64,000 nt of DNA from positions 1,550,001 through 1,614,000 of the forward strand of contig OZ220709.1 of the NCBI GenBank assembly GCA_965116665.1, given 5' to 3'. Below the pieces are notes generated by a model. The model had not been told where the DNA came from. It saw only the letters and a list, made by a program, of their open reading frames with translations, and did no database searches. The first letter of the stretch is position 1. Each line of letters begins with the position of its first letter. The position numbers were made by a program, and so were the translations under genes. The stretch is from Aldehydirespirator sp965116665 (GTDB lineage: Bacteria; Actinomycetota; Acidimicrobiia; Acidimicrobiales; Aldehydirespiratoraceae). Positions 42,319 through 51,163 of the stretch are shown in pieces.

Positions 42319-44406
42319 ATGACCGCAACTCCCCATATCGTGCTTCGCATTGTCCTAGCCGTCGCGGCGTCTTTCCTTGTCGCTTGCTCGGGCAGTCAGA
42401 GTACTGACACCGCGTTCACAGGCGATGGTCTGGCGGTCGGCGATGAAGCGGTCGGCGAGGTTGCTCCGTCCGAGGATGGCGAACCGTCCGATGATGCTGC
42501 TCCGTCTGAGGATGCCCCGGTGGCCGAGGATGCCCCCGTCGCCGAGGATGTCGAGCCGTCCGAGGATGCCCCCGTCGCCGAGGATGTCGAGCCGTCCGAG
42601 GATGGCGAACCGTCTGATGATGTTGCTCCGTCTGATGATGTTGCTCCGTCTGAGGATGTCGAGCCGTCCGAGGACGATGACCCCGCCCCTCTCGTAGACC
42701 CCTTGACGGTGGAACGCCTCATGAGGAACGCAGAGCGGTTCGAGTACACGATCGGCACGCCTGGCGGCGCGCTCGCCATCACCACCATCTCCGATCCGCT
42801 CACCTTCAACCTGGCAATCTCCAACGACGCGTCATCGTCGGGTGTGCTCGGATACCTGTTCGAGGGCCTCACCGAGACCTCGTGGCTGAACGATGAAGTG
42901 GAACCTGTACTGGCCGAGTCCTGGGAGCATTCCGACGACGGCCTGACGTGGACGTTCCACCTGCGCCGGGACGTCGCCTGGCACGACGGCGAGCCCTTCA
43001 CCGCCCACGACGTGGACTTCACGTTCAACCGGATCACCTACAACGACGACATCGGTGCCAGCAGCCGTTCAACGTTCGAGTTCCGGTACCTCGACGACAG
43101 CGGCGAGTGGCAGGTGGACCAGATGGACGTGGCCGTGATCGACGACCACACCGTCGAGTTCACGCTGCCGGTGCCGTTCGCCCCCTTTCTGCGCTCGATG
43201 GGTACGGCCATCTACCCGCGCCACATCCTCGAGCCCCACGTCGACGACGGCACCTTCGTCGAGACCTGGGGCACAGACACCGACCCGGGCGAGATCATCG
43301 GCACCGGTCCCTTCACCATCTCCAGCTACGAGCCAGGCGAGCAAGTCGTCATGACTCGCAACCCCGACTACTGGCTCACCGATGAAGCCGGAAACCGCCT
43401 GCCCTACCTCGACCGGATCGTCCACCACATCGTCGAGGACCTGGAAGCCGAACTCGAAGGCTTCATAGCGGGCGAGTCGGACGTCCTTGGGCTGCAGGGA
43501 GAGGAGTACTACCAACTCGAACCCCTCCAGGAGCGAGAGAACTTCACCATCCACCGCCGCGGCCCGACCTTCGGCACGACCTTCCTCACGTTCAATGTCA
43601 ACCCCGGCGTCAGCCCCGATTCCGGCCAGCCCTATGTCGATGCCCGCAAACTGGACTGGTTCGGCAACGTGCAGTTCCGCCGGGCCGTGGCCCACAGCGT
43701 CGACAAGGAAGCCATCATCAACGGCGTGCAGTACGGCCTCGCCTACCCGCAGTGGTCCGCGGTAAGCCCCGCGGCCGGCGCCTTCCACAACCCGGACGTC
43801 AGGACCTACCCCTACGACCTGGACAAGGCCAACGAGATCCTCGACAGCCTCGGCTGGACCGACACCGACGGTGACGGCGTCCGCGAGGACTCCAACGGAC
43901 ATGCGATCGAATTCAGCCTGGTGACCAACACCGGAAACCTCGTGCGCCAGGAGGTCACCCAGATCATCCAGCAGGGAATGGAGGCCATCGGGCTCCAGGT
44001 GGACTACCAGGCGATCGACTTCGGGGTGCTCGTCGATCAGCTCACCAGCACCTACGACTGGGAGTCCATGGTCATAGGCTTCACCGGCGACCCGGACCCC
44101 CACAGCGGGATCAACTTCTGGCACAGCACGGCGGACCTGCACCTCTGGTATCCCAACCAGCCGGAGCCGGCCACTGACTGGGAGGCCCAGATTGACGAGC
44201 TGTACGTCATGGGCAGCCGGGAGCTCGATCCCGAGGCCCGAGTGGAGCACTACTGGAGGGCTCAGGAGATCGCGGCCGACAACGTGCCCATCATCTACAC
44301 GTCGCAGCCCGAACGGCTCACCGCCGCACGCAACGTCTTCGGCAACGCCACGCCCACGCTGTACTCGCTCTGGGACATCCGCTACCTGTACCGGACCGAC
44401 CAATAG
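42319..44406 (+). CDS. ABC transporter substrate-binding lipoprotein, family 5 (oligopeptide type)
   Basis: 695 residues from the ATG at 42319, which begins a signal peptide with a lipobox FLVAC (Cys23); the open frame upstream is antisense of the hydrolase. After an acidic repeat-rich linker to about residue 135, the SBP_bac_5 domain starts GGALAITTISDPLTFNLAIS and continues with ESWEHSDDGLTWTFHLR, VAWHDGEPFTAHDVDFTFNR and IIGTGPFTISSYEPGEQ, YRLDSLGW-like DSLGWTDTDGDGV. It should capture peptides or similar ligands. No permease or ATPase gene is adjacent, so it is an orphan receptor or uses a distant transporter. Confidence 0.9.
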   Translation: MTATPHIVLRIVLAVAASFLVACSGSQSTDTAFTGDGLAVGDEAVGEVAPSEDGEPSDDAAPSEDAPVAEDAPVAEDVEPSEDAPVAEDVEPSEDGEPSDDVAPSDDVAPSEDVEPSEDDDPAPLVDPLTVERLMRNAERFEYTIGTPGGALAITTISDPLTFNLAISNDASSSGVLGYLFEGLTETSWLNDEVEPVLAESWEHSDDGLTWTFHLRRDVAWHDGEPFTAHDVDFTFNRITYNDDIGASSRSTFEFRYLDDSGEWQVDQMDVAVIDDHTVEFTLPVPFAPFLRSMGTAIYPRHILEPHVDDGTFVETWGTDTDPGEIIGTGPFTISSYEPGEQVVMTRNPDYWLTDEAGNRLPYLDRIVHHIVEDLEAELEGFIAGESDVLGLQGEEYYQLEPLQERENFTIHRRGPTFGTTFLTFNVNPGVSPDSGQPYVDARKLDWFGNVQFRRAVAHSVDKEAIINGVQYGLAYPQWSAVSPAAGAFHNPDVRTYPYDLDKANEILDSLGWTDTDGDGVREDSNGHAIEFSLVTNTGNLVRQEVTQIIQQGMEAIGLQVDYQAIDFGVLVDQLTSTYDWESMVIGFTGDPDPHSGINFWHSTADLHLWYPNQPEPATDWEAQIDELYVMGSRELDPEARVEHYWRAQEIAADNVPIIYTSQPERLTAARNVFGNATPTLYSLWDIRYLYRTDQ
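42526..42597 (+). repeat. tandem 36-bp repeat in the lipoprotein linker
   Basis: Two exact copies of a 36-bp unit (42526-42561 and 42562-42597) encode EDAPVAEDVEPS twice, embedded in a longer run of related 18-bp units, such as TCTGATGATGTTGCTCCG at 42613-42630 and again at 42631-42648. They build the acidic flexible linker of the lipoprotein and are prone to copy-number change by slippage. Confidence 0.9.
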
Positions 44407-44466
44407 GGAACAGGAACCGGTCTACCGAGGCATCTGAGGCCGCTCCGGCCGCGTACAGTGCATCCC

Positions 44467-46209
<1,743 letters not shown>

Positions 46210-46290
46210 GAGGGCTCCCCCGAGACTGATGCGGCTAGTGGGCCTACAGGGCCAGGATCGGCATCAGTTGCGACGGGGAGCGACTGCGTG

Positions 46291-47202
46291 ATGGGGTGCT
46301 GCGAGGGGCGGGTGGTGATCGTCACCGGAGCGGGGCGGGGGCTCGGCCGGGCCCATGCCCTGGCCTTCGCGGCCGAGGGTGCCCACGTGCTGGTCAACGA
46401 CCTCGGCACCGCAGGCGACGGCTCGCAGCCCGGCTCCGAGGACGCCGCGACCGCAGTCGCTCAGGAGATCGGCGCCGCGGGCGACTCGGCCGCCGTCAAC
46501 CATGCCGATGTGGCTGACTGGGATCAGGCCGGAGCCATGGTGGCCCAGGCGATCGACACCTGGGGCCGTCTCGACACCCTGGTGTGCAACGCCGGGTTCC
46601 TGCGCGACCGGATGCTGGTCAACATGAGCGAGCAGGAGTGGGACGCGGTCGTCCGGGTGCATCTGAAGGGCCATTTCGTGCCGGCCCGCCACGCGGTCCA
46701 ACATTGGCGGGAGCGGCAGAAGGCCTCCGGCGGCGAGCCCCCAGCGGCCCGTATCGTCAACACGTCGTCGGGAGCGGGCCTCATGGGATCCATCGGCCAG
46801 GGCAACTACGTCGCGGCCAAGGGCGCCATCGCATCGCTCACGATCCAGCAGGCCGCCGAGTGGGGCCGCTACGGCGTTCTCGCCAATGCGATCGCGCCCG
46901 ACGCCCGCACCCGGATGACGGCGGTGATCCCCGGCTACCCCGAGCAGCCCGACGACGGGTGGGACCCGAAGGCCCCCGAGAACGTCTCCCCGCTCGTGGT
47001 GTGGCTCGGCAGCGCCGCCTGCGACGTGACCGGCAGGGTGTTCGAGTGCACCGCGGGCCAGCTCAACGTGTGCGACGGGTGGCAGCACGGACCGGTCGCG
47101 TCGGTGGGTGAGCGGCCGATGGCAGTGGCTGAGGCGGGAGACCTGGCACGCCGGTCGGTGGGAGCTGAGCAGCCTCCGGCACCGGTGTTCGGCACCCGTT
47201 GA
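46291..47202 (+). CDS. short-chain dehydrogenase/reductase, 3-hydroxyacyl-CoA dehydrogenase type
   Basis: 303 residues from ATG 46291 with GGGGAG at 46275-46280; the GTG one codon earlier is unlikely. It has VTGAGRGLGRAHALAFA (cofactor loop), a NDLG element, LVCNAGFLRD, VNTSSGAGLMG and GNYVAAKGAIASLT with the catalytic Tyr and Lys. The organisation with NDLG after the second strand is that of the hydroxyacyl-CoA dehydrogenase domain in multifunctional enzymes. The 40-residue C-terminal tail is specific to this subgroup. Confidence 0.88.
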   Translation: MGCCEGRVVIVTGAGRGLGRAHALAFAAEGAHVLVNDLGTAGDGSQPGSEDAATAVAQEIGAAGDSAAVNHADVADWDQAGAMVAQAIDTWGRLDTLVCNAGFLRDRMLVNMSEQEWDAVVRVHLKGHFVPARHAVQHWRERQKASGGEPPAARIVNTSSGAGLMGSIGQGNYVAAKGAIASLTIQQAAEWGRYGVLANAIAPDARTRMTAVIPGYPEQPDDGWDPKAPENVSPLVVWLGSAACDVTGRVFECTAGQLNVCDGWQHGPVASVGERPMAVAEAGDLARRSVGAEQPPAPVFGTR

Positions 47203-47243
47203 CCGGGACTCAACCCAGCCCTCAAGAAAATCTTGACAAAAAT

Positions 47244-47272
47244 GTGACAAACCCGTGACGATGGTGTAACCT
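47244..47272 (+). promoter_or_regulatory. promoter-like element before the repeat leader
   Basis: GTGACA (47244-47249) and TAACCT (47267-47272) are separated by 17 bp in a short AT-rich island of an otherwise GC-rich gap; a TTGACA at 47233-47238 is offset and less well placed. Transcription would begin about 200 bases upstream of the acyl-CoA ligase, creating a long leader. Confidence 0.45.
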
Positions 47273-47348
47273 ACCTGTCAGGAACCGGGTCTGAAGGACA
47301 GGATTCGACAGAACCGGATCCGCAATCCCCCCCTCCAGGGACCGTGCG

Positions 47349-47376
47349 GAGCCCGCCAGTTGCAGCTGGCGGGCTC
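47349..47376 (+). repeat. leader hairpin with competing 3' arms
   Basis: GAGCCCGCCAG (47349-47359) pairs perfectly with CTGGCGGGCTC (47366-47376) around a six-base loop. The same left-arm core GGAGCCCGCC can also pair with GGCGGGCTCC at 47392-47401 and at 47436-47445. One donor arm and three acceptor arms therefore lie in the leader of the acyl-CoA ligase gene. Confidence 0.7.
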
Positions 47377-47465
47377 CGGCGCGTTCGGGCCGGCGGGCTC
47401 CGCTGAGGTGTGATCTGTGCCCTCTGGTTGCAGCTGGCGGGCTCCGGCGCGTTCGGGCCGGCGGG
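47360..47465 (+). repeat. perfect 38-bp direct repeat in the leader
   Basis: The 38 bases at 47360-47397 are repeated without mismatch at 47428-47465 with a 68-bp period. The second copy ends immediately before an ATG (47466), 15 bases ahead of the preferred start. The duplication carries the right arm of the hairpin at 47349-47376, so it changes folding of the leader. Confidence 0.9.
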
Positions 47466-47480
47466 ATGTACGCTCCGGCC

Positions 47481-49106
47481 ATGGACAGCCCCATCCTCGA
47501 CGCCGGAACCTTCTGGGAGCTGCTCGAGAGACGGGTGGCGGCCACCCCCGACCGCATGATGATGGTGGACGAGGCCGGCCGGGCCATGACCTTCGCAGAG
47601 TTCAAGGACCAGGCCGAGCGGGTGGCGGCGGGTCTGTCGGCTATGGGGGTCACCGAGGGCACACCGGTGACCTGGGTGCTGCCGACCCGCATCGAGACGG
47701 TGTTGCTGAGCTTCGCCCTCAGCCGTCTCGGGGCGGTCCAGAACCCGATCATCCACATCTACCGCAAGCGTGAGGTCGAGTTCTGCGTCCGCCAGACCGG
47801 AGCGCAGCTGATCGTTCATCCCGGAGAATGGGCGGGATTCGATTACGGCGCCATGGTCGACGAGATCGTGGCCCAGCTCGATCACCGATGCCAGGCGCTG
47901 AAGGGCTACGACGCCCTGCCCGAGGGCGATCCCGCAACCCTGCCTCCTGCCCCCGATGTTGGAGATGCCGGCACCGTTCGCTGGCTGTACTACACCTCGG
48001 GGACCACTTCCGATCCCAAGGGTGTGAAGCACACCGACGGGTCGCTGATCGCCGGCGGCATAGGGCTGGCGCGGGCCCTCGACATGAGAGGCGAAGACAT
48101 CGGGTCCATCGCATTCCCCTACGCCCACATCGGCGGACCCGACTACATGGTCACGATGCTCTCGTCGGGGTTCGGCGCCGTGCTCGTCGAGCGTTTCGAC
48201 CCGGCCACCTCGGTCGCCGCCTACGCCCGGCGCGGCGTGACCATGGCCGGCGGATCAACGGTCTTCTACCAGATGTTCCTGGAGGAGGATCGCAAGTCGC
48301 GCCGCACCACCGGCCGCCCGGCCATGCCTTCGCTGAGGGTGCTGTCGGGCGGCGGCGCCCCCAAACCGCCGGAGATCTACTTCCAGGTCAAGGAGCAGAT
48401 GGGTATTCCGGTGGCACACGGCTACGGGATGACCGAGTGCCCGATGATCTCGCAGGGCTCGCCCCGCGACACCGACGACCAGCTCGCGCACACCGACGGC
48501 CGCCCCGTTCACGGCTGCGAGGTGTCGATCGTGGCGGTCTCGGCCGACGGCGGGGAGGCGCGCGCCCCGGCGGGCGTGCAGGGAGAGGTGCGGGTGCGGG
48601 GGCCGATGCTGTTCGCGGGCTATACCGACCCCCGCCTCGACGAGCAGGCCTTCGATGCGCGAGGCCGTTTCCGCACCGGCGACCTTGGAGTGTTGCGGAC
48701 CGACGGGCACCTGATCCTGACCGGACGGGTGAAGGACATCATCATCCGCAAGGGCGAGAACATCTCGGCCAAGGAGATCGAGGACGTGCTCTACGCCCAT
48801 GAAAAGGTGGCGGCGGCCGCGGTGATCGGCCTGTCCGACACCGAGCGGGGCGAAAGGGTCTGCGCGGTGGTCGAGACGGCGCCCGACTCCGACGACCTTA
48901 CCTTCGATGAGATGGTCGAGGTCTGCGTTGCGGCCGGCCTGGCCCGCCAGAAGGTTCCCGAGCAGCTCGAGATATATCCCGGCCCGCTGCCTCGCAACGC
49001 CACCCTCAAGATCCTCAAACACAAGCTGCGCGAGGTCTACGAGGCCAGGCGACCGGTCAACCTGACCAGACGAGAGGTCTATGTGGCCCGACAGGAAGAG
49101 GAATGA
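47481..49106 (+). CDS. acyl-CoA synthetase (AMP-forming, fatty-acid/aryl type)
   Basis: 541 residues from the ATG at 47481; the ATG at 47466 directly abuts the repeat. ANL-superfamily motifs are complete: LYYTSGTTSDPKGVKHTDGS (P-loop), GYGMTECPMISQG (A5), TGDLGVLRTDGHLILTGRVKDII (hinge) and RKGENISAKEIE. The catalytic Lys is in NATLKILKHKLREVY. It activates a carboxylic acid with ATP to an acyl-CoA. It heads a group with ArsC-like and ferredoxin genes; the ArsC-like gene begins 10 bp after its stop. Confidence 0.92.
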   Translation: MDSPILDAGTFWELLERRVAATPDRMMMVDEAGRAMTFAEFKDQAERVAAGLSAMGVTEGTPVTWVLPTRIETVLLSFALSRLGAVQNPIIHIYRKREVEFCVRQTGAQLIVHPGEWAGFDYGAMVDEIVAQLDHRCQALKGYDALPEGDPATLPPAPDVGDAGTVRWLYYTSGTTSDPKGVKHTDGSLIAGGIGLARALDMRGEDIGSIAFPYAHIGGPDYMVTMLSSGFGAVLVERFDPATSVAAYARRGVTMAGGSTVFYQMFLEEDRKSRRTTGRPAMPSLRVLSGGGAPKPPEIYFQVKEQMGIPVAHGYGMTECPMISQGSPRDTDDQLAHTDGRPVHGCEVSIVAVSADGGEARAPAGVQGEVRVRGPMLFAGYTDPRLDEQAFDARGRFRTGDLGVLRTDGHLILTGRVKDIIIRKGENISAKEIEDVLYAHEKVAAAAVIGLSDTERGERVCAVVETAPDSDDLTFDEMVEVCVAAGLARQKVPEQLEIYPGPLPRNATLKILKHKLREVYEARRPVNLTRREVYVARQEEE

Positions 49107-49116
49107 GGCAAGACCG

Positions 49117-49491
49117 ATGGCTGAGATAACTATCTATCACAACAAGCATTGAAACTCCTCCAAGAATGCTGTGGCGGTCGCCACGGACGCAGGTGCCGAT
49201 GTCGACGTGGTGCTCTACATGTCCGAGCGCCCCGACCGTGACACACTGACCGGGATCATCGAGCGGCTCGAGGATCCGGTGGAGAACCTGGTTCGCAAGG
49301 ACTCGCAGTTCTCCAAGCTCGGGCTCGATGCCACCGACTACGTGGGCAACCCCGACGCGGTGGTGGACGTGTTGCTGAGGTACCCGAGGCTCATGCAGCG
49401 CCCGGTGCTGGTGAGAGGCGATCGGGCCATCATCGGGCGACCCCTCGGCGACGCCAAGGCCAAGGACCGGCTGGCCGAGTTCCTCACATAA
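49117..49491 (+). CDS. selenocysteine-containing arsenate-reductase-like (ArsC/Spx family) protein, UGA read as Sec
   Basis: Reading through one in-frame TGA (49150-49152) gives 124 residues of the ArsC family. ITIYHNKHUNSSKNAV places the UGA at codon 12, exactly where R773-type ArsC has its catalytic Cys12 (YHNPxCSxS). The three arginines that complete the ArsC site are also aligned: Arg60 (LVRKD), Arg95 (MQRPVLV) and Arg108 (IIGRPLG). YMSERPDRDTLTGIIERLED matches the ArsC mid-region. A short hairpin with a GGUC loop follows the UGA at a suitable distance (49169-49186). A plain pseudogene is less likely because the only stop is at the redox residue and the rest is intact. Translation needs SelA, SelB, SelC and SelD encoded elsewhere. 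It starts 10 bp after the acyl-CoA ligase. Confidence 0.8.
49167..49191 (+). promoter_or_regulatory. putative bacterial SECIS element
   Basis: GTGGC (49171-49175) pairs with GCCAC (49180-49184) around the tetraloop GGTC, extended by U70:G85 and C69:G86 to seven pairs. The loop begins 23 bases after the UGA, inside the window known for bacterial SECIS elements. The GGUC loop equals the central loop bases of the E. coli fdhF element that contacts SelB. An additional TGC/GCA pair at 49167-49169 and 49189-49191 may close the base. Confidence 0.65.
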
Positions 49492-49565
49492 GTTTCCGCG
49501 TCGGCCGCGCGGTTGGCTACCGTGGGCGCCGGACACTCACCCGAACCGACCACAAGGGAGAGCCG

Positions 49566-49760
49566 ATGCGCATCGTGGTGGACTTCGACCTGTGCGAGAG
49601 CAACGCCGTCTGCATGCAGATCGCGCCCGACATCTTCGAGGTGCGAGACGACGACTTCCTCTACATCCTCAACGAGACGCCCGGCGAGGCCGATCGGTCC
49701 CGCGTGGAGGAGTGCGTGCAGCGCTGCCCCAAGCAGGCCATCTCCATCGCCGAGGACTGA
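49566..49760 (+). CDS. ferredoxin, P450-type (3Fe-4S/4Fe-4S), small
   Basis: 64 residues. Cys10 and Cys16 (CESNAVC) with Cys50 and Cys54-Pro (CVQRCP) make the Cys pattern of single-cluster actinobacterial ferredoxins that serve cytochrome P450s and some oxygenases. No P450 is in the window, so the partner is unknown. A CAAGGGAG precedes the ATG (49551-49558). The FAD-dependent ferredoxin reductase follows within 56 bp, suggesting a two-component electron chain. Confidence 0.9.
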   Translation: MRIVVDFDLCESNAVCMQIAPDIFEVRDDDFLYILNETPGEADRSRVEECVQRCPKQAISIAED

Positions 49761-49816
49761 CAGGGAGCAGCCGCGACCACGCCGAGGATCGACGACTCCC
49801 GCCCCGGTAGACGCAG

Positions 49817-51019
49817 ATGACCTCGACGCCGCGCGCCGTCACCATTGTCGGGGCCTCGCTGGCCGGACTGAACGCCGCCGAGGCTCTGCGCCGCGACGGT
49901 TTCGAGGGTCCGGTCACCCTGATCGGCGCTGAGGACCACCTGCCCTATGACCGCCCCCCGCTGTCCAAGCAGGTGCTGGCCGGGGACTGGGAGCCCGAGC
50001 GGGCCGCGCTCACCGACGCCGAGGAACTGGGGGAGGACGGAATCGAGGCTCGTTTCGGCCTGCGGGCCACAGGGATGGACCTCAACACCCGCGAGCTCAC
50101 GCTGCACACCGGTGAGACGGTCGCCTTCGACGGGCTCGTCATCGCCACCGGCGCCCGCTGCCGCACGATGCCGGGGACGGAGGGACTCAGCGGGGTGCAT
50201 GTGCTGCGGTCGCTGGACGACTGCCTTGCCCTGCGGGACGATCTGGAGGCCGCGCCGCAGCGGGTGGTGGTGGTCGGCGCGGGGTTCATCGGGGCCGAGG
50301 TGGCCGCGACCGCCCGGGGCCGGGGCTTGGAGGTGACCGTCGTGGAGGCGTTGCCCACCCCGTTGAGCCGGGTGCTCGGAGATGAGATGGGAAACGTCTG
50401 CGCCGAGGTTCACCGCGACCACGGCATCGACCTGCGCACGGGCGTGGGCGTGGACCGGATCGAGGGCGGCCACAGGCTGGAGCGGGTCGTGCTGTCGGAC
50501 GGCGCGACCGTCGACGCCGATGTCGTGGTCGTCGGCATCGGCGTGATCCCCAACACCGAGTGGCTCGAAGGCTCCGGCGTCCAACTCGACGATGGGGTCC
50601 TCTGCGATGAGTCGTGCCTGGTGGCCGACCGGGTGACCGCAGCGGGTGACGTGGCCCGCTGGCCCAACCGGCTCTTCGGTGAGACGATGCGGGTCGAGCA
50701 CTGGGACAACGCGGCAGCCCAGGGCGCCCACGCAGCCCGGCGGCTGCTCGGGGCCGAGGTCGGCCCGTTCGCGCCGGTGCCCTGGTTCTGGAGCGACCAG
50801 TACGACCGCAAGATCCAGTTGGCCGGCCGGGTGCGGCCCGACGACGATGTCCGGGTGGTGAACGGTTCGGTCGACGAGCGGCGCTTCGCGGCGATCTACG
50901 GGCGTGCCGGCCGCATCACCGGTGTGCTCGGATTCAACCGGCCCCGCCATGTGATGCGCTACCGGGCCCTGATCGAGCAGGGCGCCAGCTTCGACGAGGC
51001 CCTCGCCGCAGAGTTCTAG
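49817..51019 (+). CDS. FAD-dependent ferredoxin reductase
   Basis: 400 residues. Two Rossmann motifs are present: TIVGASLAGLNAAEAL for FAD near the N-terminus and VVVVGAGFIGAEVA for NAD(P)H near the middle. YDRPPLSKQVLAGDWEPER, ALIATGA-like LVIATGARC, TAAGDVARWPNRLFGE and WSDQYDRKIQLAGR are typical of ferredoxin reductases of the rubredoxin/putidaredoxin reductase group. It should reduce the ferredoxin encoded just upstream. A strong double hairpin (51062-51108) follows as the end of the operon. Confidence 0.93.
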   Translation: MTSTPRAVTIVGASLAGLNAAEALRRDGFEGPVTLIGAEDHLPYDRPPLSKQVLAGDWEPERAALTDAEELGEDGIEARFGLRATGMDLNTRELTLHTGETVAFDGLVIATGARCRTMPGTEGLSGVHVLRSLDDCLALRDDLEAAPQRVVVVGAGFIGAEVAATARGRGLEVTVVEALPTPLSRVLGDEMGNVCAEVHRDHGIDLRTGVGVDRIEGGHRLERVVLSDGATVDADVVVVGIGVIPNTEWLEGSGVQLDDGVLCDESCLVADRVTAAGDVARWPNRLFGETMRVEHWDNAAAQGAHAARRLLGAEVGPFAPVPWFWSDQYDRKIQLAGRVRPDDDVRVVNGSVDERRFAAIYGRAGRITGVLGFNRPRHVMRYRALIEQGASFDEALAAEF

Positions 51020-51061
51020 TCGCCTCGGCGAGCCGCTCATGTAGGCTCGCCTCATTCGGAT

Positions 51062-51108
51062 GGCTCCCCCTTTGGGGAGCCGAGTGAGGGCCCCACGTGG
51101 GGCCCTCA
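51062..51108. terminator. tandem hairpins, bidirectional terminator
   Basis: Hairpin 1 is GGCTCCCC (51062-51069), loop CTTT, GGGGAGCC (51074-51081). Hairpin 2 is a perfect 24-bp palindrome at 51085-51108. They separate the plus-strand ferredoxin reductase from the minus-strand defence operon and should stop both. The second is unusually symmetric for a terminator and could also bind a protein. Confidence 0.7.
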
Positions 51109-51163
51109 CGCTGCTTCTAGGCAGGAATCTCTCAATGTCGTTGTAGCGCCCATGAGGGTGCCG

